From the NCBI GenBank assembly GCA_946479805.1, contig CAMLHP010000135.1, forward strand, positions 1 to 5,641: DNA of 5,641 bases, read 5' to 3'. This stretch comes from an uncultured Gemmatimonadota bacterium. GTDB taxonomy: Bacteria; Gemmatimonadota; Gemmatimonadetes; Gemmatimonadales; GWC2-71-9. Of the stretch, positions 1 through 4,172 are shown in pieces (positions within the stretch are counted from its first letter, which is position 1; every line of letters starts with the position of its first letter). The position numbers and the translations under genes are program-made. The notes under the pieces were generated by a model. It did no database searches, had not been told where the DNA came from, and worked only from the letters and a program-made list of their open reading frames with translations.

Positions 1-72
1 CGGTTGCAGTGGCGGTTGCAGTTGCGGTTGCAGTTGCGGTTGCAGTTGCGGTTGCAGTTGCGGTTCAGTTCC
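1..72. repeat. 12-bp tandem repeat array (truncated by window edge)
   Basis: Five consecutive 12-bp units, CGGTTGCAGTTG, occupy positions 1-60. The first unit differs only at its end (CAGTGG). A degraded sixth copy (CGGTTCAGTT) covers 61-70. Each unit is itself two related hexamers, CGGTTG and CAGTTG. The array starts at the window edge, so its full length is unknown. Because 12 is a multiple of 3, the frame of the following larE-like gene stays open through the repeat and would read as Ala-Val repeats. I take that as a by-product of the repeat, not as protein. It lies immediately upstream of the five-gene chain. Confidence 0.93.
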
Positions 73-122
73 CTCGCTTCGGTCACTGCAGTTTCGGCTC
101 GGGTTCCGGTTACCTTTCAGAC

Positions 123-932
123 ATGCCCGACCTCGCCGCTCTCTCCAGCCATCTCCGCTCGTACGGGCGGGTGCTGCTGGGCTATTCCGGCGGCGTCGAT
201 TCGTCGCTGCTGGCGGTCGTGGCTCGGCGCGCGCTGCCCGATGGCGATTTCCTCGCCGCGATAGGCCGGAGCGCGTCGTATCCCGCGGTGCAGTACCGCC
301 AGGCGCTGGAGCTCGCGGCGAGCTTCGATGTCCCGCTCATCGAGGTCGACACCGGCGAGATGGCGGATCCGCGCTACCTCGCCAACGCCCCCAGCCGCTG
401 CTATTTCTGCAAGACCGAACTCTGGACCCGGCTGGAGGAAGTGGCCCTGGAGCAGAGCTTCGACGTCATCATCGATGGAACCAACGCCAGCGACCTGGGC
501 GAGCACCGCCCGGGGCTGCGCGCCGCCGAGGAGCGCCGGGTGAGGGCACCACTGGCAGATCTGGGCTGGACCAAGGCTGACGTCCGGGCGGCTGCTCGGG
601 AGCTGGGCATCCCCATCTGGGATGCACCGGCAGCGCCCTGCCTGTCCAGCCGAATACGCTACGGGGTCCGGGTAACGCCAGAGCGGCTGGCGCAGGTGGA
701 GCAGGCGGAAGAACTGTTACGCGGCGCCGGGATTTGCGGCAATCTCCGTGTACGTCACCTGGGCGAGTCCGCCCGGGTAGAAGTCGATCAAGAGGAGCTG
801 ACATTGCTGCGAGGTTCCTGGCCTCTGCTCGAACCGCAACTTCTGGCGCTCGGCTTTCGCGCGGTGACGCTCGATCCCGCAGGCTATCGCCGGGGTGCGC
901 TGCTCGAGCTGGCTGGGCAGGGACGCACGTGA
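123..932 (+). CDS. larE: LarE-type ATP-dependent sacrificial sulfur transferase (PP-loop family), three-cysteine form
   Basis: A cytoplasmic 269-residue enzyme of the LarE family. Known LarE proteins adenylate a pyridinium dicarboxylate mononucleotide and insert sulfur into it, making the pincer cofactor of nickel-dependent lactate racemase and related enzymes. The sequence shows the PP-loop SGGVDSS at residues 22-28, a CYFCKTEL segment with C93 and C96, the IDGTNASD segment at 117-124, and the APCLSSRIRYG block with C173. Some LarE proteins use one sacrificial cysteine at the position of C173. Others hold a 4Fe-4S cluster on three cysteines, and C93/C96/C173 matches that pattern. ATG 123 is chosen because the PP-loop then falls at the usual distance, and everything upstream in frame is repeat DNA; no clear Shine-Dalgarno precedes it. 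It heads the gene chain and overlaps thpR by 4 bp. No larB or larC is visible, so the substrate in this organism is inferred. Family assignment is strong. Confidence 0.9.
   Translation: MPDLAALSSHLRSYGRVLLGYSGGVDSSLLAVVARRALPDGDFLAAIGRSASYPAVQYRQALELAASFDVPLIEVDTGEMADPRYLANAPSRCYFCKTELWTRLEEVALEQSFDVIIDGTNASDLGEHRPGLRAAEERRVRAPLADLGWTKADVRAAARELGIPIWDAPAAPCLSSRIRYGVRVTPERLAQVEQAEELLRGAGICGNLRVRHLGESARVEVDQEELTLLRGSWPLLEPQLLALGFRAVTLDPAGYRRGALLELAGQGRT
919..923 (+). promoter_or_regulatory. Shine-Dalgarno-like site for thpR
   Basis: AGGGA lies 5 bases before the GTG at 929, inside the last codons of the larE-like gene. It supports the non-ATG start, which is otherwise chosen from the conserved protein N-terminus. 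Confidence 0.5.
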
Positions 933-1480
933 GGCTATTCGCCGCGCTGCCGCTCCCGCCCGCCGCCCGCCGCGAGTTCGCCCGGATGCTTGCTGAGCTG
1001 CGCGGCGCCGACTGGCCGGTGCGCTGGGTCCGCGACGACCTGGCTCATGTCACGCTCAAGTTCTACGGCGAAGTCCTGCCCGAGCGGCGCGCAGTCATCG
1101 AGGAAGCGCTGACCCAGGCGGTGACAGGCACCGGACCCATGATGCTGCGCTTCACTTCGCTCGGCGCGTTTCCCACCTTTCGCCGGCCGAGAGTCATCTG
1201 GCTGGGGCTGGAGGCGCCGCCGGCACTGGAGCTGCTCAAGGACCGGGTCGAACGGCTGGCAGACGGAATCGGGATCGCGCCGGAAGGAGTTCCGTTCAAG
1301 GCCCACGTCACGCTGGGGCGGGTGCGCGAGGGCCAGAGGCTCCCGGCCGGTGCGCTGGAGCAGTGGCCCTCGGCGCCATTCGAGCCATTCATGGTGGATC
1401 AGGCAGTACTGTTCGAGAGCACGCTCACGCCGCAGGGTGCCGAATACGCCCCGCGCCTCACCATTCCGCTCGCGACATGA
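929..1480 (+). CDS. thpR: RNA 2',3'-cyclic phosphodiesterase (ThpR/LigT, 2H phosphoesterase)
   Basis: A 183-residue cytoplasmic protein of the 2H phosphoesterase superfamily. Family members hydrolyse 2',3'-cyclic phosphate RNA ends to 2'-phosphates, and some reversibly join tRNA halves through a 2'-5' link. The two signature motifs are present and evenly spaced: H40-V-T42 (in AHVTLKFYG) and H126-V-T128 (in KAHVTLGRV). These give the paired catalytic His and Thr residues. The length matches the usual size of about 180 residues. The GTG at 929 is preferred because the protein then begins MRLFAALPLP, the typical first strand of the family; the next in-frame ATG (986) would remove it. The start overlaps the larE stop (GTGA, 929-932), and the stop overlaps the next gene (ATGA), indicating coupled translation. 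The physiological RNA substrate cannot be told from sequence. Confidence 0.93.
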   Translation: MRLFAALPLPPAARREFARMLAELRGADWPVRWVRDDLAHVTLKFYGEVLPERRAVIEEALTQAVTGTGPMMLRFTSLGAFPTFRRPRVIWLGLEAPPALELLKDRVERLADGIGIAPEGVPFKAHVTLGRVREGQRLPAGALEQWPSAPFEPFMVDQAVLFESTLTPQGAEYAPRLTIPLAT

Positions 1481-2118
1481 TTGGCTGCCTCACCGCTCCC
1501 TTCAAGATGCTGGCGTTCCTGGTGCTCATCGCCGCACTGGTGCTTGGCTTTCTCTATCGCGACCGTCTCGGTGAATGGGGCCGGGAGGCATGGCGCGACT
1601 TCCGCAACGAGCCGGCTGCGGTAGCGGTTGTCGGAGCGCCTTCGGAGGACGCACTGGCATCGGCCCGGCAGAAGATTGAACAGCTGGGCGGCGCCGACTC
1701 GGTGGTGCTGGGCGCGGACGAGGTCGCGTCGCTGCTGCGGGCGGGACTGGATCCTTATACCCGCGGAACCATGGACTCGCTCGAGGTGCGCCTAAGGGAC
1801 GGCGCCATCGCCGCCACCGCCACGGTGCGGACCTCCCGGCTGCCCAGCGGAATGATGGGGCCGCTGGGCATGGCGCTGCGTGAGTACGAGCCGATCACCG
1901 CCGAAGGGTCGCTCCGGGTTGGGGCCCCGGGCGAGGGCCAGTGGCAGGTGGACCGGATCTCGTTCCGGGACATCCCGCTCCCGCGGGATGCGGTGCCCGC
2001 GATCATGCAGAGAGTATCGGGCGACTCCACCCGTACCGTGCCGGTGAGGCTTCCGGAAGAAGTGCGCGGGATCCGGCTCCGGGCCGACGGCGTCACCCTC
2101 TATGGCAACGCGCGATGA
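1477..2118 (+). CDS. Membrane-anchored protein of unknown function (possibly LmeA-like lipid-binding fold)
   Basis: A 213-residue protein that I do not recognise by name. Residues 11-26 form a single strongly hydrophobic helix, followed by arginines and a soluble domain (about 45-213). This fits a signal anchor with the domain outside the cytoplasm, although the positive charges just after the helix make topology uncertain. The soluble part has an amphipathic helix (56-71), then VVLGADEVASLLRAG (76-90), alternating strands (VRLRDGAIAATATVRTS, 104-120), and a final LPEEVRGIRLRADGVTLYG (192-210). This order of helix, strands, 'lp..v' and terminal strand loosely resembles LmeA/DUF2993-type lipid-binding proteins; that is a weak inference. 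ATG 1477 overlaps the thpR stop, and the TGA overlaps the regulator start. The open frame extends further upstream, but only across thpR codons. Confidence 0.82.
   Translation: MIGCLTAPFKMLAFLVLIAALVLGFLYRDRLGEWGREAWRDFRNEPAAVAVVGAPSEDALASARQKIEQLGGADSVVLGADEVASLLRAGLDPYTRGTMDSLEVRLRDGAIAATATVRTSRLPSGMMGPLGMALREYEPITAEGSLRVGAPGEGQWQVDRISFRDIPLPRDAVPAIMQRVSGDSTRTVPVRLPEEVRGIRLRADGVTLYGNAR
1971..1990 (+). other. GC-rich perfect hairpin inside the coding region
   Basis: CATCCCGC (1971-1978) and GCGGGATG (1983-1990) are exact reverse complements around a 4-base loop, TCCC. There is no T-tract afterwards, so it is not an intrinsic terminator. It lies in the third gene of the chain, about 125 bases before the regulator start, and encodes part of a DIPLPRDA segment. 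A role in mRNA processing or in tuning downstream expression is possible but unsupported. In GC-rich DNA such a stem can arise by chance. Confidence 0.5.
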
Positions 2119-3482
2119 GCAACCGAATCATGATCGTGGACGACGAGCCCGGCATCCGCCAGGCGGTCAAGCAGGTGCTGGAGTACGAGGACATGGAGGT
2201 CCGCACCGCCGGCTCCGGAGGCGAGGCCATCACCATGTATCCCGAGTTCCGGCCCCAGGTGGTGTTCCTCGACGTGAAGATGGCCGGCCTCGACGGGCTC
2301 GAGACCCTGGGACGCCTCAGGGATCTCGATCCGGGTGCGGTGGTGGTGATGATATCAGGGCATGGCACCATCACCACTGCGGTGCAGGCCACCCAGCGGG
2401 GCGCGTTCGACTTCCTGGAGAAGCCGCTCGACGCCGACCGGCTGCTGGTAACGGTCCGCAATGCGCTGGCCCATGCAGAATTGGTGGGCGAGAACTCCCG
2501 CCTCCGCGACACGGTGCTGAGGCGCTACGAGATGGTGGGGACCAGCGCGGCCCTGGCCGAGACCCGCGCACTCATCGCCCGGGTGGGCCCCACCAACGCG
2601 CGGGTGCTCATCACCGGCGAGAACGGCTCCGGCAAGGAGCTGGTGGCGCGGGCGCTGCACGAGGCTTCGCCCCGGCGCAACCGGCCGCTGGTGGAGGTGA
2701 ACTGCGCCGCGATCCCGTCGGAACTGATCGAGAGTGAACTCTTCGGCCACATGAAGGGATCATTCACCGGTGCGTTCGCCGACAGGAGCGGCAAGTTCGA
2801 GCAGGCAGATGGAGGCACGCTCTTCCTCGACGAGGTGGGCGACATGGCGTTGCCGGCCCAGGCCAAGCTGCTCCGCGTGCTGCAGGAGGGAGTCGTCACC
2901 CGTATCGGCGGTTCCAAGTCGATCGAGGTGGACGTCAGGGTGCTCGCCGCCACCAACAAGGACCTGGGTGAGGAAATCGCCGAGGGCCGGTTCCGTGAGG
3001 ACCTGCTTTACCGGCTGAACGTGGTGGAGATTGCCGTGCCACCCTTGCGCGACCGGGTGGAGGACATTCCGGCGCTGGTCGAGCACTTCACCCGGCAGGT
3101 GGTGTCTGGCGCGGGGCTCGCGGGGCGGAAGTTCAGTCCCGAAGCAGTTCGGCGGCTGCAGGGCAGGCAGTGGGGCGGCAACATTCGCGAGCTGCGGAAC
3201 GCGGTGGAACGGCTGCTGATCCTCGCGTCGGACAAGGTGGTGACACCTGACGATGTGGACCGGATCCTTCCGGGTGGCGGAGAAGGCGGCAGCATGGGCG
3301 ACAGTGTGTCGGGCGAGCCCCACACCTTCGAGACCTTCAAGCAGGAAGCGGAGAAGAACTTCCTGGTGCAGAAGCTGCGCGAGAACGACTGGAACGTTTC
3401 CGAGACTGCGCGCGCGCTCAAGATGCCGCGCTCCAATCTCTACAAGAAGATCGAACGCTACAGCCTTCGCCGGGAGAACTGA
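2115..3482 (+). CDS. Sigma-54-dependent response regulator, NtrX/NtrC type
   Basis: A 455-residue activator with the three classic domains. The receiver domain (about 4-118) has acidic D9/D10, phosphoacceptor D53 in FLDVKM, S81 and K103. The AAA+ sigma-54 interaction domain (about 140-370) has Walker A GENGSGKE (168-175), a GSFTGA loop (215-220), Walker B TLFLDE (235-240) and probable arginine fingers R294 and R300 in FREDLLYR. The C-terminal Fis-type helix-turn-helix (about 411-451) contains NVSETARALKMPRSNLYKKI. It should bind enhancer sites and use ATP hydrolysis to open sigma-54 RNA polymerase promoters once phosphorylated. The GENGSGKE loop and C-terminus look most like NtrX, but no NtrY-like kinase is in the window. 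The GAFTGA loop has Ser at position 2, a tolerated substitution. ATG 2115 overlaps the previous stop, and the receiver domain begins at once. The downstream gene starts on its stop codon. Confidence 0.95.
   Translation: MSNRIMIVDDEPGIRQAVKQVLEYEDMEVRTAGSGGEAITMYPEFRPQVVFLDVKMAGLDGLETLGRLRDLDPGAVVVMISGHGTITTAVQATQRGAFDFLEKPLDADRLLVTVRNALAHAELVGENSRLRDTVLRRYEMVGTSAALAETRALIARVGPTNARVLITGENGSGKELVARALHEASPRRNRPLVEVNCAAIPSELIESELFGHMKGSFTGAFADRSGKFEQADGGTLFLDEVGDMALPAQAKLLRVLQEGVVTRIGGSKSIEVDVRVLAATNKDLGEEIAEGRFREDLLYRLNVVEIAVPPLRDRVEDIPALVEHFTRQVVSGAGLAGRKFSPEAVRRLQGRQWGGNIRELRNAVERLLILASDKVVTPDDVDRILPGGGEGGSMGDSVSGEPHTFETFKQEAEKNFLVQKLRENDWNVSETARALKMPRSNLYKKIERYSLRREN
3472..3477 (+). promoter_or_regulatory. 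Shine-Dalgarno-like site for the downstream membrane gene
   Basis: GGGAGA sits 4 bases before the ATG at 3482, within the last codons of the response regulator. It supports this ATG as the start. It also suggests reinitiation at the TGATG junction (3480-3484). Confidence 0.5.
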
Positions 3483-4120
3483 TGGCGGACCAGCCGCGCG
3501 ACTGGGACAAGGAGATGGCCGACATCGACAAGCTGATCGCCAGGCAGCCTGCCGCGCCGCCGGCTGCGCCCCACGCGGGCTCGATTCCCGCGCAGCGCAC
3601 CGGCGCGCGGCCGCCGATGCCCGGCCGACCCGGTCCCGATGTTCCTGCACGCCCCGCCCGGACGCGCGACCGCGCTGCGACATGGGTGTGGGTAGTGCTT
3701 GCTGGTGCGCTGGCCACCCTGATCGTGCTCTGGCCGCGCGCCAACGACTGCGGTCTGGGTCTCCTCTATTACCTTGCTGTCATCGCGGCGCTGCTCGTCG
3801 CCGGACTCTTCGGCGTGCGGGCCTCATGGCGGCGGCACCAGGGCCTGGCCCACACGCTGTCGCTGCTGGCAATAGGCGGTTCGCTGGTCCTGGCCGCGCA
3901 GGAAGTGCTCCCGCGCATCGGCTACGCCCGCGAGGCAGCGCGCTGGACCTGTCCAGCTGCCAGCTCCGCGCCTCAAGCTCCGAGCTCCGAGGCAAGCCCG
4001 GCGCCCGGGCCTCAGCCACAGCAACAGGTGGAACCTTCCGGCACGCAGCCCACTGGCGCGCAGCCGCAGCCGCAGCCGACGGACGTGCAGCCGGCCGGCC
4101 CGCAAGTCCCGAGTCCCTGA
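3482..4120 (+). CDS. Three-helix membrane protein with Pro-rich linker and Pro/Gln-rich C-terminal tail
   Basis: A 212-residue protein of unknown function. A charged N-terminus (DWDKEMADIDKLIA) leads into a Pro/Ala/Arg-rich linker (about 22-64). Three hydrophobic segments follow at about 66-85, 91-112 and 122-142. Arginines before helix 1 and between helices 2 and 3 predict an inside N-terminus and an outside C-terminus. The tail (about 158-212) is low complexity, rich in Pro, Gln, Ala and Ser. Part of it (158-174) is encoded by DNA with 7-bp periodicity, and the last codons and stop lie in the 7-bp array at 4106-4168. The tail is therefore probably captured repeat DNA, and the conserved part may end near residue 157. 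The start overlaps the regulator stop by one base, so it could be co-regulated with it; a functional link is inference only. Confidence 0.82.
   Translation: MADQPRDWDKEMADIDKLIARQPAAPPAAPHAGSIPAQRTGARPPMPGRPGPDVPARPARTRDRAATWVWVVLAGALATLIVLWPRANDCGLGLLYYLAVIAALLVAGLFGVRASWRRHQGLAHTLSLLAIGGSLVLAAQEVLPRIGYAREAARWTCPAASSAPQAPSSEASPAPGPQPQQQVEPSGTQPTGAQPQPQPTDVQPAGPQVPSP
3953..4001. repeat. Degenerate 7-bp-period repeat within a coding region
   Basis: Seven consecutive 7-base units are visible: CCAGCTG, CCAGCTC, CGCGCCT, CAAGCTC, CGAGCTC, CGAGGCA and AGCCCGG. Four share the core C-x-AGCT-S; the third and the last two are degraded. Seven is not a multiple of three, so the periodicity cannot reflect a repeated peptide and must be a property of the DNA. 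It encodes residues 158-174 of the membrane protein tail. Confidence 0.7.
4062..4081. repeat. Short CAGCCG run coding for Gln-Pro repeats
   Basis: A GCAGCC-type hexamer is repeated about three times in frame near the end of the membrane protein gene. It gives the alternating QPQPQP at residues 195-199. It is a simple in-frame microsatellite and contributes to the low-complexity tail. Confidence 0.6.
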
Positions 4121-4168
4121 CCCTCAATCCCTGATCCCTGTTTCCTGTTTCCTGTTTCCTGATCCCTG
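4106..4168. repeat. Heptanucleotide tandem array spanning a stop codon and the intergenic gap
   Basis: Nine units of exactly 7 bases run without a break: GTCCCGA, GTCCCTG, ACCCTCA, ATCCCTG, ATCCCTG, three copies of TTTCCTG, and ATCCCTG. The first two units contribute the last codons of the membrane protein gene. The stop TGA (4118-4120) arises at a unit junction, CTG followed by A. The array ends 4 bases before the ATG of the aldehyde dehydrogenase and fills nearly all of the 52-bp gap. It leaves no Shine-Dalgarno or recognisable terminator there. It resembles in style the heptanucleotide short tandem repeats known from filamentous cyanobacteria, though the sequence differs. Confidence 0.93.
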
Positions 4169-4172
4169 GACC

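Noticed and set aside
1..60. A possible sigma-54 promoter, because the repeat contains TGGC and many TTGC elements
   Set aside because: The only TGGC (10-13) is 13 bases from the next suitable TTGC instead of the required 12, and the TTGC copies come from the repeat unit itself.
9..122. An Ala-Val-rich N-terminal extension of the larE-like protein from GTG at 9
   Set aside because: The extension is translated tandem repeat plus leader. The family's PP-loop lies about 20 residues after the ATG at 123, which is the usual spacing.
2343..2377. An inverted repeat, GTGGTGAT and ATCACCAC, around a 19-base loop
   Set aside because: It lies in the conserved receiver-domain stretch VVVMISGHGTITTAV, whose codons explain it. 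There is no T-tract and the loop is long.
2760..3683. A 307-codon minus-strand open frame opposite the response regulator
   Set aside because: It covers the sigma-54 AAA+ and helix-turn-helix domains on the other strand. Its composition is typical of a shadow frame and no family motif is visible.
4106..4168. A CRISPR array or a transcription terminator in the repeat region
   Set aside because: The units are 7 bp with no spacers, and the array has no self-complementary stem or T-run typical of an intrinsic terminator.
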